A DNA stretch of 64,000 nt from Aquabacter spiritensis (GTDB lineage Bacteria; Pseudomonadota; Alphaproteobacteria; Rhizobiales; Xanthobacteraceae): positions 62,001 through 126,000 of the forward strand of contig NZ_SMAI01000001.1 in NCBI RefSeq assembly GCF_004346185.1. Reading direction: 5' to 3'. The notes beneath the pieces were generated by a model. The model made no database searches. It was not told where the DNA came from and saw only the letters and a list, made by a program, of their open reading frames with translations. Each line of letters begins with the position of its first letter. Positions within the stretch are counted from its first letter, which is position 1. Shown piece by piece: positions 37,247 to 46,114 of the stretch. The position numbers and the translations under genes are program-made.

Positions 37247-38557
37247 ATGAAGCTGACGGAATGGCTGGAAAGCACGGGGACGAGTCGCAGCGCCTTTGCG
37301 CGCTTGATCGGATTGTCGCCCGCCAGCGTGACGTCCCTGTGCAACGACGCCCGTCCCTGGGTCTCCCGCGAGACCGCGGAGCGGATCGCTGCCGCCACCG
37401 GACAGGCCGTAACCCCCAACGACATTCTCGGCCTTCAGCCGCCGCGCATTCGAGGTGTTCCCGTGATCGACAGCGTCCAGTCTCGCGTCCAATCCGCCAT
37501 CGAGGCCATCGCGCGGGGCGACATCGTCGTCGTCACCGACGATGACGACCGGGAAAATGAGGGCGACCTCATCCTCGCCGCCTCGCTGACCACACCGGAG
37601 AAGATGGCGTTCGTCATTCGCAACACATCCGGCATCGTCTGCACCCCCCTCCCCCCGTCGGAGGCCAAGAGGCTTCGGCTGGAGCCGATGGTGGCCAACA
37701 ATGACGCGCCGATGGGAACCGCCTTCACGGTCTCGGTCGACGTCCGCCATGGCACTACGACCGGAATTTCCGCCGAAGAGCGCACCAACACCGTGCGCGC
37801 GCTGGCCAACCCCAACATGGGCGCGGCCGATTTCGTGCGGCCCGGCCATGTCTTTCCCCTGATCGCCAAGGAAGGCGGCGTGCTGATGCGCTCCGGCCAT
37901 ACCGAAGCGGCGGTCGATCTCTGCCGACTGGCGGGGCTGCCGCCGATCGGCGTCATCGCCGAACTCGTCAATGACGACGGCACCGTGCAGCGCGGCCCCC
38001 AGGTTACCGCCTTTGCCGAGCGCCACGGGCTCCTGCGGATCTCGGTCGCCGATCTCATCGCCTATCGCCAGGCGCGCGAGAAGCTGGTCAACCGGTCGGC
38101 GGAATTCTCCGTGCCCACCTCGATCGGCGATATGAAGGGCTATTCCTTCATGACGCCGTTCGAGAACGTGAACCATCTCGCCGTGGTGCTGGGCCGCATC
38201 GGCGACGGCGAGAATGTGTTGGTCCGGCTGCACCGCGCCGATCCGATCGCCGACGCTTTCGGCGGCGCTAAGGCGGTGCAAAAGGCGCTGGAGCGGATCA
38301 AGGCCGAGGGGCGCGGCGTGCTGGTCTATCTGCGCGACGGCACCTCGGGCGTCCCGCCGACCGCGATGGGCCACAATGACAAGAGCGCCAGCGAAGCGGA
38401 GCGGGACCAGCATTGGCGGGAAGTGGGCCTCGGCGCGCAAATCCTGCGCGATCTCGGCGTGGTCTCGATCCGCATCCTCGCCTCGAAAACCCGGACTTAT
38501 GTCGGCCTCGCCGGTTTCGGGATCGAAATCGTCGAGACCGAGACGCTCGAATCCTGA
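37247..38557 (+). CDS. ribB: HTH domain fused to 3,4-dihydroxy-2-butanone-4-phosphate synthase and a degenerate GTP cyclohydrolase II domain
   Basis: The 436-residue protein starts with an XRE-like helix-turn-helix (about 1-60; SRSAFARLIGLSPASVTSLCNDARPWVSRETAERIA). The RibB catalytic domain follows (about 78-275; DDDDRENEGDLILAA, TGISAEERTNTVRAL, RSGHTEAAVDL). The C-terminal ~150 residues align with GTP cyclohydrolase II, but the zinc-binding Cys cluster (normally C...RCDC) is absent. This is a RibBX-type arrangement with one active enzyme. RibB makes the four-carbon precursor of riboflavin from ribulose-5-phosphate. The N-terminal HTH is unusual and suggests direct transcriptional control. 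Confidence 0.9.
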   Translation: MKLTEWLESTGTSRSAFARLIGLSPASVTSLCNDARPWVSRETAERIAAATGQAVTPNDILGLQPPRIRGVPVIDSVQSRVQSAIEAIARGDIVVVTDDDDRENEGDLILAASLTTPEKMAFVIRNTSGIVCTPLPPSEAKRLRLEPMVANNDAPMGTAFTVSVDVRHGTTTGISAEERTNTVRALANPNMGAADFVRPGHVFPLIAKEGGVLMRSGHTEAAVDLCRLAGLPPIGVIAELVNDDGTVQRGPQVTAFAERHGLLRISVADLIAYRQAREKLVNRSAEFSVPTSIGDMKGYSFMTPFENVNHLAVVLGRIGDGENVLVRLHRADPIADAFGGAKAVQKALERIKAEGRGVLVYLRDGTSGVPPTAMGHNDKSASEAERDQHWREVGLGAQILRDLGVVSIRILASKTRTYVGLAGFGIEIVETETLES

Positions 38558-38577
38558 CGGGCGCGCCGATCCCCAGG

Positions 38578-38600
38578 GGCGCGACACGGAATGTCGCGCC
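38578..38600 (+). terminator. Perfect hairpin downstream of ribB
   Basis: GGCGCGACA, a CGGAA loop and TGTCGCGCC form a 9-bp perfect stem 20 bp after the ribB stop. No T-tract follows, only a short pyrimidine run. Confidence 0.5.
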
Positions 38601-38808
38601 TCCCCGTCAACAGCCGCCATTCCTTTGGCCCGAGGCATCGACCCGCCCCACACCGGGAGGCGGAAGCCGGGACGGCAGCGGAGCACCGCGCAACGGCCTC
38701 GGCCGCGCCGGATCGAAAGAAAGTGTCGGCTAACCTCTTCCCGGCCGCGCCACTTGGTGGCAGCATGATGCGACGCACAATTCCTGCGGCCGTTCCTCTG
38801 GAGGAGCC

Positions 38809-39627
38809 ATGGCACAGCGGAAGTTCAGCGTCGCGTCCGTGTTCGCGGTCCTCGCCGGCCTCCTGTGCGCTGCCCCGGCGGCGGCGCAGAAGGTCGACAA
38901 TTATGTCGATGTCCAGCTCGTCCTCGCGGTGGACATTTCCTATTCCATGGATCCGGAAGAGCAGGCCTTGCAGCGCGACGGCTATGCCGATGCGCTCGTC
39001 TCGCGCGAGTTCCTGGACGCCTTGCGCCTCGGACCGCGCGGGCGGATCGCTTTGTCCTATGTCGAATGGGCCGGCGAACAGGAACAGCGTCTGGTCATCG
39101 GCTGGCAGATCGTCGACGGACCGGACAGTGCCAAGGCGTTTTCCGATGCCGTCCGCGCCACGCCGCTGCGGCGGGCCTATCGAACGTCGATCTCCGGGGC
39201 GCTGAAATTCTCCGCCGATCTCTTCAAGACCAGCGGGTATCGTGGTCTGCGCAACGTGATCGACGTGTCTGGAGACGGGGTCAACAATCAAGGGCCACCC
39301 GTGACCCGGGTCCGCGACGATCTGGTGACCCGCGGCATCACCATCAACGGCCTTCCGCTGCTGCTCAAGCGCAGTACAAATGCCGCGATGGATGTGCCGG
39401 AACTCGACCTCTATTACGAGGACTGCGTGATCGGCGGCCCCGGTGCCTTCGTCATTCCGGTCCGCGCGCCGAGCGAATTCGCCCGTGCCATCAAGACCAA
39501 GTTGGTGCTCGAAGTGGCCGGCGTCCGGCCCCAACCGGCGCCTTCGCGCATCATCCCCGCCGCCGAACCGCCCCGTGTCTCCTGTCTCATCGGCGAGCGG
39601 ATGTGGCAGGAACATTGGAACAATTAG
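38809..39627 (+). CDS. DUF1194 protein with von Willebrand factor A-like fold
   Basis: The 272-residue protein has a signal peptide (VFAVLAGLLCAAPAAAQ) and a VWA-type metal site LVLAVDISYSMDPEEQ. A second conserved stretch follows: LRNVIDVSGDGVNNQGPPV. This matches the DUF1194 family of secreted or periplasmic alphaproteobacterial proteins. Binding partner unknown. A 251-bp leader without another gene precedes it, and the GGAGGAGCC ribosome site supports the start. Confidence 0.85.
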   Translation: MAQRKFSVASVFAVLAGLLCAAPAAAQKVDNYVDVQLVLAVDISYSMDPEEQALQRDGYADALVSREFLDALRLGPRGRIALSYVEWAGEQEQRLVIGWQIVDGPDSAKAFSDAVRATPLRRAYRTSISGALKFSADLFKTSGYRGLRNVIDVSGDGVNNQGPPVTRVRDDLVTRGITINGLPLLLKRSTNAAMDVPELDLYYEDCVIGGPGAFVIPVRAPSEFARAIKTKLVLEVAGVRPQPAPSRIIPAAEPPRVSCLIGERMWQEHWNN

Positions 39628-39680
39628 GCCGCACCCTTCTCCCCGATCCGATCCGGGGCGCGCCCTTCTTCCGCTCAGGC

Positions 39681-40904
39681 TTACCGCTCGAACACCCCCA
39701 CCAGTTCGACATGGGGCGAATAGCGGAATTGATCGATCGGAACCACGTGGCGCAGGTCAAACCCCGCCGCGGTCAAGATCTTGGCGTCGCGGGCAAAGGT
39801 CGCGACGCTACATGAGACATAAGCCACCCGCGCCAGCCGCGCGCGGCCGAGTTCCCGGGCCTGCGCCTCGGCGCCCTGGCGCGGAGGATCGATCGCCACG
39901 GCGTCGTACCGCGCCAGCTCCTCGGCCAGAAGCGGGCGCCGGAACAGGTCTCGCACCTCCGCATCGATGCGCTTGAGGCCCGCGGTCGCTGCGCCCGCCC
40001 GCGCGAGCGCCGCAATCGCCCCGCCATTGCTCTCGAACGCCGCGACCCGGGCGCGCGCGGCGAGACGCAGCGCGAAGGTGCCGACGCCGCAGAACAGATC
40101 CGCCACATGGCTTGCGCCCGCGAGCGCTTCCGCCACCAGACCCGCGAGCGCGTCCTCTCCCGCCTGCGTCGCCTGGAGAAAGGAGGCGGGCGGAAGCGTG
40201 ACGCGCGCCCCTCCCATCATGACGAAAGGAGGCTCGCGCTGGGCGACGAGTTCGCCATGCCGCGTCAGCCGCGCGAGCCCGAAGCGCGCGGCGATCGCCG
40301 CGAGATCCATGGCGATCATCGGCGGCACTGGGCCGGACCCGCGGACGTCGACATCCATCCCCGCATCGGTCGCGGTGACGTGAAGGTCGAGCGGCTTCTT
40401 CAGGGGCGCGAGCGCCTCGGCGAGCGCGCGTGCTGCCGGAAGCGCGTTCGCCAGCGCCGGGGCCAGCACCGGACAGGCGACGATCGGGATCATGGTGTGG
40501 GATTTTCGTTCGGCAAAGCCCACGATGGTCTGCGCGCCGGCTTGGCGGGCGTGAAAGATGGCACGCCGCCGCCCCGCGCCATGCGCATCGACGAGTGGCC
40601 TCACCTCCGTCTCCACCCCCTCCCGCGCGAGGGCGAAGACCACGAGATCGCGCTTCCATCTGAGATAGGGGTCGGCTCCCCAATGCTGGAGCAGACAGCC
40701 CCCGCAGCGGCCGAAATGGCCGCATTCCGGCGTTACCCGGGCGTCACTCGCCGCGAGGATCCGTTCCACCCGCAGCATGTCCTTGTCGCGGCGGCCCTCC
40801 ACCCTTTCCCCGGGTAGGGTAAAGGGCGCGAAGAGCGGTCCGTCCTCGGTCTCGGCGATGCCGTCGCCCTGAGCGCCCACGCGCGCGATGACGGCTTCGA
40901 TCAT
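39681..40904 (-). CDS. TrmA/RumA-family 23S rRNA (uracil-5-)-methyltransferase
   Basis: The 407-residue protein carries a probable [4Fe-4S] site CGHFGRCGGC near residue 65, the SAM-binding region VADLFCGVGTFALRLA, the catalytic segment VAIDPPRQGAEAQ and the nucleophile Cys in VAYVSCSVATFARDAKIL. A short TRAM-like N-terminal region is present. It methylates uracil C5 in rRNA (RlmC/RlmD-like). It overlaps the tlyA stop by 4 bp. Confidence 0.9.
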   Translation of the reverse strand: MIEAVIARVGAQGDGIAETEDGPLFAPFTLPGERVEGRRDKDMLRVERILAASDARVTPECGHFGRCGGCLLQHWGADPYLRWKRDLVVFALAREGVETEVRPLVDAHGAGRRRAIFHARQAGAQTIVGFAERKSHTMIPIVACPVLAPALANALPAARALAEALAPLKKPLDLHVTATDAGMDVDVRGSGPVPPMIAMDLAAIAARFGLARLTRHGELVAQREPPFVMMGGARVTLPPASFLQATQAGEDALAGLVAEALAGASHVADLFCGVGTFALRLAARARVAAFESNGGAIAALARAGAATAGLKRIDAEVRDLFRRPLLAEELARYDAVAIDPPRQGAEAQARELGRARLARVAYVSCSVATFARDAKILTAAGFDLRHVVPIDQFRYSPHVELVGVFER

Positions 40905-41629
40905 GTCTTTACGGCTCCGAGAAGAAATTCGCGATTGCCGTCCCCACCCGTGATCGGGGACGGAATGAGGCCTTTGACCTGCCAGCCGAGGTCGACGACA
41001 TGCGCCGCGATGCGGGCGCAGACTTCCTCATGGACCGCCGGGTCGCGCACGATGCCCTTGCGCACGCGGCCCGGCCCGGCCTCGAATTGCGGCTTGACGA
41101 GCGCCACCAACCCCGCACCGGGTTGCACCAGACTCAAGGCCGCCGGGAGAACCAAAGCGAGGGAAATGAAGCTCACGTCCGCGACCACGAGGTCGATCGG
41201 ATCCGGCACCAGATCGGCGGAGAGGGTCCGCGCATCCGTGCTCTCCAACAGCCTGACGGAGGGGTGATCACGCAGCGAAGCGTGAAATTGTTCACGCCCG
41301 ACATCGACGGCGTAGACGCGCCGGGCGCCGCGCCGGAGCAGGACGTCGGTGAAGCCGCCCGTCGAGGCGCCGACATCGAGCGCCACACGGCCTTCGACAG
41401 CGAAGCCGAAGGCGTCGAGTGCTGCGTCGAGCTTGACGCCGCCGCGTGAAACGAAGGGATGGGGCGCCTGCGCCACGATCGCGGCATCCGTCGGCACCGC
41501 TTCCGAGGCGCGCGAGATCACGGCGCCGTCGACCGTGACCAGGCCGCTCTCGATCGCCGTCTGCGCGCGCGCGCGGCTCTCGAAGAACCCGCGGGCAACC
41601 AGCAGCTTGTCGATGCGCGCGCGCGCCAT
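40901..41629 (-). CDS. tlyA: TlyA-family rRNA 2'-O-methyltransferase
   Basis: The ATG at 41629 gives 242 residues. An N-terminal S4 RNA-binding domain (ARIDKLLVARGFFESRARAQTAIESGLVTVDG) is followed by an FtsJ-like methyltransferase (VALDVGASTGGFTDVLLRRGARRVYAVDVG, then VADVSFISLALVLPA and VKPQFEAG). TlyA proteins methylate 16S and 23S rRNA and are commonly linked to dxs, as here, although two plus-strand genes intervene. Confidence 0.92.
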   Translation of the reverse strand: MARARIDKLLVARGFFESRARAQTAIESGLVTVDGAVISRASEAVPTDAAIVAQAPHPFVSRGGVKLDAALDAFGFAVEGRVALDVGASTGGFTDVLLRRGARRVYAVDVGREQFHASLRDHPSVRLLESTDARTLSADLVPDPIDLVVADVSFISLALVLPAALSLVQPGAGLVALVKPQFEAGPGRVRKGIVRDPAVHEEVCARIAAHVVDLGWQVKGLIPSPITGGDGNREFLLGAVKT

Positions 41630-41870
41630 CTCTTTCGTCAATTCCCGCGCCCCGCCAAGCCTTCGCCCGCGCGGCGCCGCCACCATGTCGCCATGGTGTC
41701 CTCTCTAAAGGAAGCCGGCGTGGCGAGAAAGCCCGCCGGCACGCCATCGCCATCCGAAAACACCCGCGCCTTTGTGACGCTTCCGTCGCGAACCTTTACC
41801 CAACCTGTGCCGTTGAACCGGTGTCGCCTCGGGGCCGCCGCCCCTGTCCCGCCTTCCGATCGGAGCCCCG

Positions 41871-42395
41871 ATGCCTTCGGTTCCCGCGCTCGTGTTCGCG
41901 CTCCCGCTTCTCGCGCTGGTCGCACTGTTCCCCCCGGCGGGGATCGGCGAAGCGGCGCCGCTCAAGCCGCGCCAACGCTCCGAGCCGCCAGACCCGCGGG
42001 TCTGGAGCCTCGTGCGCGGGGAGGATACCTTCGTCCTGCGCTTCGGTATACCGCGCGATCCGGACCCGGTTTTCGCCGCCACGTGCCAGCCCTCCGCCCG
42101 CCTCCTCCAGTTCGCCGTCGAAGTCGACGGCCGGCCCTTCTCGTCCGGCGACGGGGTGCCGCTCGCGTTGAGCATCGGCAAGCGGCGGCTGGAACTCGCG
42201 GCGACGGCATTTCTCGGGGCGAGCGACGGGACGCTGGTCGTCGAGGCGGCGGTGGCGCTCGACCGCCGGGTCTTCGACCTGTTCCGCGCCGGAGACGTGC
42301 TGACCGTGAAGATGCCGACCGCGACCCAGACCTATCCGCTGGCAACCGCCAGGGGGCGTCTCGCCGATTTCGAGGCCGCCTGCTTCGCCCGCTAA
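41871..42395 (+). CDS. Small secreted protein related to the next gene
   Basis: The 174-residue product has a signal peptide (VFALPLLALVALFPPAGIGEA). The mature part reads VWSLVRGEDTFVLRFGIPRDPDPVFAATC and FDLFRAGDVLTVKMPT. The framework (FGIP, then a single early Cys, then a terminal FEAACFA) recurs in the gene at 42583. The two are a diverged tandem pair with no recognised family. The gene begins near the 5' end of tlyA in divergent orientation. Confidence 0.7.
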   Translation: MPSVPALVFALPLLALVALFPPAGIGEAAPLKPRQRSEPPDPRVWSLVRGEDTFVLRFGIPRDPDPVFAATCQPSARLLQFAVEVDGRPFSSGDGVPLALSIGKRRLELAATAFLGASDGTLVVEAAVALDRRVFDLFRAGDVLTVKMPTATQTYPLATARGRLADFEAACFAR

Positions 42396-42474
42396 CCAAG
42401 CCGGTCGCGAGAGGCTTCCCCTTTCCCGGCGGCTGGGTATGATCGCGCCAACCTGGAGCACGTCCCGGTCGGGA

Positions 42475-42529
42475 GGATTACGCCCCGGATCGAAAAACGG
42501 TCTCCCTCTGAGATTTTTCGGGCGTATCC
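42475..42529 (+). repeat. Imperfect inverted repeat upstream of the 42583 gene
   Basis: GGATTACGCCC plus CGAAAAA (42475-42497) pairs with TTTTTCGGGCGTATCC (42514-42529), with a short asymmetric bulge. It lies 53 bp before the next start codon and could be a terminator of the 41871 gene, a leader hairpin or a small intergenic repeat. Confidence 0.45.
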
Positions 42530-42582
42530 GCGGATCAGCTGGATCGAACCTGATGGACGCGGCCCTAGACAAGGATCAGGAC

Positions 42583-43038
42583 ATGATACGTGCGGCTCTT
42601 GCCCTCACTGTTCTTGCCGCTTCGGTGCTGCCGGCCACGGCCCAGGTCAAGATGACATGGGGCGCCGTCGATACGGACAAAGGCGCCGTGCTGGCCTTCG
42701 GCGTGCCGGAAGCCGATTCCTCGTTGCTCTCCTTTACCTGCGAGCGCGGAAATCCAACCGTTCTGGTCTCCTCGCATGTCGGCTCGAAGGGGTTGAAGGT
42801 CAGCGACCCCGCCAAGATCATCCTCTCCGCAGGCAAGGTGAAGAAGGAGTTTTCCGGCACGGCGATCGCCGGAGAAGGATCCGCCGTCGACGTCGATGCC
42901 GGCGGAAAGCTGGCCGACATCAAGGCCGTGCTGGGCGGCGCCAAGGTGCTGGCGGTCGAGGTGAAAGGCGTCAAGCAGCAGATCGTGCTCGACGGCGCCC
43001 CGGACGCCTTCGCCCAGTTCGAGGCGAGCTGCCAGTAG
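42583..43038 (+). CDS. Small secreted protein related to the previous gene
   Basis: The ATG at 42583 opens directly into a signal peptide (MIRAALALTVLAASVLPATAQ); a Met ten codons upstream is less likely. The mature part reads GAVLAFGVPEADSSLLSFTCERGN, VKKEFSGTAIAGEG and a terminal FAQFEASCQ. The FG(I/V)P, Cys and FEA-C landmarks match the upstream paralogue. Two Cys at the ends of the mature domain may pair. Function unknown. Convergent with dxs. Confidence 0.72.
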   Translation: MIRAALALTVLAASVLPATAQVKMTWGAVDTDKGAVLAFGVPEADSSLLSFTCERGNPTVLVSSHVGSKGLKVSDPAKIILSAGKVKKEFSGTAIAGEGSAVDVDAGGKLADIKAVLGGAKVLAVEVKGVKQQIVLDGAPDAFAQFEASCQ

Positions 43039-43068
43039 CCGCGCGCGGAGCGCCGCGGCGCAGGCCCG

Positions 43069-44991
43069 TCAGGCGCGCCGCGGAACCGGCGTGCGCGCCT
43101 CGGTCATGCCGAGCAGCGCGAGAGCCTTCGCGGCGATGGCGTCGGCGTTGAGCCCGGCCAGAGCGATCTGGCGATCCGGCGTGTCCTGGTCGAGAAACAG
43201 ATCCGGCAGCACCATGGACCGAACCTTCAGGCCCCGGTCGAGGGCGCCGGCCTCGCTCAGCAGATGCAGGACCTGACTGCCGAACCCGCCGATCGAGCCC
43301 TCTTCGACCGTGATCAGCACGCCGTGCTCACGGGCGAGACGAAGCAGGAGATCCCGGTCCAGCGGCTTCGCGAAGCGCGCATCGACAACCGTCGCCGAAC
43401 GGCCGAGCGCTGCGAGCCGGTCAGCCGCGGCGAGACAGGGCGCAAGCCGCGTCCCGAGCGAGACCAAGGCGACGTCCGAGCCTTCGCGCACCACGCGGCC
43501 GCGCCCGATGGGAAGAATTTCACCCCGGTCGGGCCGCTCGACGCCGACGCCTTCCCCACGGGGAAAGCGGAAGGCGATCGGCCCCTCGTCATGGGCGACG
43601 GCGGTCGCCACCATATGGGTCAGCTCCGCCTCGTCGGACGGCGCCATGATCGTCAGGCCGGGAATGCAGGCGAGAAACGCCACGTCGAAGGCGCCGGCAT
43701 GGGTCGCGCCATCCGCGCCCACGAGCCCCGCACGGTCGATGGCGAAACGCACCGGCAGCCCCTGAATGGCGACGTCGTGCACGACCTGATCGTAGGCCCG
43801 CTGGAGAAAGGTCGAATAGAGCGCGCAGAACGGCTTGTAGCCCTCCGCCGCAAGTCCGGCGGCGAATGTCACGGCATGCTGCTCCGCGATGCCGACATCG
43901 AAGGTCCGCTCCGGATAGGCCTGACCGAACAGATCGAGACCAGTGCCGGAGGGCATGGCGGCGGTGATCGCCACCACCTTGGGATCGCGGCGCGCCTCGC
44001 TGATCAGGCTCTCGGCGAAGACGCGCGTATAAGACGGCGCGTTGGACTTGGCCTTCACCTGTGTCCCGGTCACCACGTCGAACTTGACCACGCCGTGATA
44101 TTTGTCCGCCGAGCGCTCGGCCGGCGCGTAACCCTTGCCCTTCTGGGTCACCACATGGACAAGGATCGGCCCCGCTTTCGCGTCCCGCACATTGCGCAGA
44201 ACCGGAAGCAGATGCTCCAGATTGTGGCCGTCGATCGGGCCGACATAATAGAAGCCCATCTCCTCGAACAGCGTGCCGCCGGTCCAGAAGCCGCGCGCGA
44301 ACTCCTCGGCCCGTTGGGCGCCGCGCTCGACGAATTTCGGCATGTGGCGCGAGAGCTGCTTGCCGAGTTCGCGCAGCGACAGATAGGTGCGCCCTGAAAT
44401 CAGCCGGGCGAGATAGGCCGACATCGCCCCGGTCGGGGGGGCGATCGACATGTCGTTGTCGTTGAGAATGACGATCAGCCGGCTGTCCATGGCCCCGGCA
44501 TTGTTCATCGCCTCGTAAGCCATGCCGGCGGACATGGCGCCGTCGCCGATCACGCAGACGATGTTGCGCTGGTCGCCCGAAAGGTCGCGGGCCACCGCCA
44601 TGCCGAGCCCGGCCGAGATCGAGGTCGAGGAGTGCGCCGCGCCGAACGGGTCATATTCGCTCTCCACCCGCCGGGTGAATCCGGAAAGACCCCCGCCCTG
44701 CCGCAGGGTGCGGATGCGGTCGCGCCGGCCGGTGAGGATCTTGTGCGGGTAGCATTGATGGCCGACATCCCAGATCAGCCGGTCGTTGGGAGTCTCGAAG
44801 ACGTGATGCAGAGCGACCGTCAGCTCGACGACGCCGAGCCCGGCGCCGAGATGGCCTCCGGTCACCGACACCGCATCGATTGTCTCGGCGCGCAATTCGT
44901 CCGCGAGCTGCTGCAGCTTGTCGTCAGGAAGCGCGCGCAGTTCGGCCGGCGACGTCACCTGATCGAGAAGCGGGGTCCTGGAAGCCGACAC
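43069..44991 (-). CDS. dxs: 1-deoxy-D-xylulose-5-phosphate synthase
   Basis: The 640-residue transketolase-like enzyme has the TPP motif [18 protein letters not shown], the N-terminal [27 protein letters not shown], and the central [21 protein letters not shown]. The C-terminal domain reads [18 protein letters not shown]. It condenses pyruvate and glyceraldehyde-3-phosphate to start the MEP isoprenoid pathway and feeds thiamine and pyridoxal synthesis. tlyA and xseB on the same strand are its usual neighbours. Confidence 0.97.
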   Translation of the reverse strand: MSASRTPLLDQVTSPAELRALPDDKLQQLADELRAETIDAVSVTGGHLGAGLGVVELTVALHHVFETPNDRLIWDVGHQCYPHKILTGRRDRIRTLRQGGGLSGFTRRVESEYDPFGAAHSSTSISAGLGMAVARDLSGDQRNIVCVIGDGAMSAGMAYEAMNNAGAMDSRLIVILNDNDMSIAPPTGAMSAYLARLISGRTYLSLRELGKQLSRHMPKFVERGAQRAEEFARGFWTGGTLFEEMGFYYVGPIDGHNLEHLLPVLRNVRDAKAGPILVHVVTQKGKGYAPAERSADKYHGVVKFDVVTGTQVKAKSNAPSYTRVFAESLISEARRDPKVVAITAAMPSGTGLDLFGQAYPERTFDVGIAEQHAVTFAAGLAAEGYKPFCALYSTFLQRAYDQVVHDVAIQGLPVRFAIDRAGLVGADGATHAGAFDVAFLACIPGLTIMAPSDEAELTHMVATAVAHDEGPIAFRFPRGEGVGVERPDRGEILPIGRGRVVREGSDVALVSLGTRLAPCLAAADRLAALGRSATVVDARFAKPLDRDLLLRLAREHGVLITVEEGSIGGFGSQVLHLLSEAGALDRGLKVRSMVLPDLFLDQDTPDRQIALAGLNADAIAAKALALLGMTEARTPVPRRA

Positions 44992-45070
44992 GACATACTC
45001 CGCCTGTGCGACACGAGCGCCGATATTGCCGGCCGGGGCCGGATTTTCCCGCGCTCATGGCCGTTCAGGC

Positions 45071-45973
45071 TTACACGCCCGGCCCGCGCGGTGCAACGGA
45101 GGCGCCTGCGCCCTGCCCCGGAGGGGTCCTTTCGAGAAGCCCGGCAAGCTTGCCGGCCCGGATCATCAGCCGGTGGCCATCGAGGGTCAGCGCGGCCAGA
45201 AGACAACCGCCGAGGAGCCGTGCGAGATCCCCCGAAAATGAGGAAGGTCGCCTATATTTGTGACGCAGATAGCGCTCGGAGCGCTGTTTCTCGCGGTTGA
45301 TCCAGAAGGTGCGCCGCCAGCCCGGGGACGTCGACTTTCCGCCCGCATGCACCACCCGCGCATCGGGAACGACGATGATCGGCAGATGCCGCGCCTGCGC
45401 CCGCAGCGCGAGGTCGTCATCCTCGTGATAGAGAAAGATCCGCTCGTCGAAGCCGCCCATTTCGAGGAAAGTCGCTCGCTCGACGAGAAATGCAGCGCCA
45501 TGCACGAAATGCGTGCAATAATCGCCTGCGATTTCCTCTTCTCTCAACCGGCGGCGCCGCGCGACGGGCTGGAAGATCGCCCCCTCCTTGCGCATCAACC
45601 GGCCGTTCTCGCCTTCGATGGCCGGCATGAAGAGGCCCGTCCCGTATCGCGCCACGGCCGCGCAGAGGCGTTCGAGCGCCCCGGGAGCGAGGACGGCGTC
45701 GGGATTGAGGAACAGGACAAAGCGGCCGCCGGCCACCCGCGCTCCGGCATTGCAGGCCGCGCCGAAGCCGGCATTGCGCGGCATCGCGACGAGCCGCGCC
45801 GGCCGGGCGAAATGATCCATAAAGCCGGTCCCGCCGGGACTTGCATTGTCGACGATCACCACCTCGCAGGGCGCCGGCACCGAAGCCACCGCCGTGCCGA
45901 TCACAGCGCCGCTGTCATAGGACACGAGGATCACCGACACATCGTCCAGGTCCGGCACGTCGTGTCCCCTCAC
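45071..45973 (-). CDS. Glycosyltransferase family 2 protein
   Basis: A GTG start at 45973 gives 300 residues. The GT-A fold signatures are VSVILVSYDSG, VVIVDNASPGGTG, RNAGFGAACNAGA and the DxD-like FLNPDAVL. A second acceptor-domain segment follows: GGFDERIFLYHEDDDLALRAQA. This resembles rhamnosyl- or galactofuranosyl-transferases of surface polysaccharide assembly. The C-terminus has one hydrophobic stretch. No other polysaccharide genes are nearby, so acceptor and sugar are unknown. Confidence 0.85.
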   Translation of the reverse strand: MRGHDVPDLDDVSVILVSYDSGAVIGTAVASVPAPCEVVIVDNASPGGTGFMDHFARPARLVAMPRNAGFGAACNAGARVAGGRFVLFLNPDAVLAPGALERLCAAVARYGTGLFMPAIEGENGRLMRKEGAIFQPVARRRRLREEEIAGDYCTHFVHGAAFLVERATFLEMGGFDERIFLYHEDDDLALRAQARHLPIIVVPDARVVHAGGKSTSPGWRRTFWINREKQRSERYLRHKYRRPSSFSGDLARLLGGCLLAALTLDGHRLMIRAGKLAGLLERTPPGQGAGASVAPRGPGV

Positions 45974-46114
45974 GTCGGATCCCCTGCCAGGCGGCGGAAG
46001 CGCATCGCCCGATAGGTAGCAGCCGCCGGGCTTCGGTCAATCCACTCCGCCGTCTGCGCGCGACGCAGGCGGGCCTTTCCTCCCCCCGCCGCCTCCGCTA
46101 GAAGGCTGCGCACC

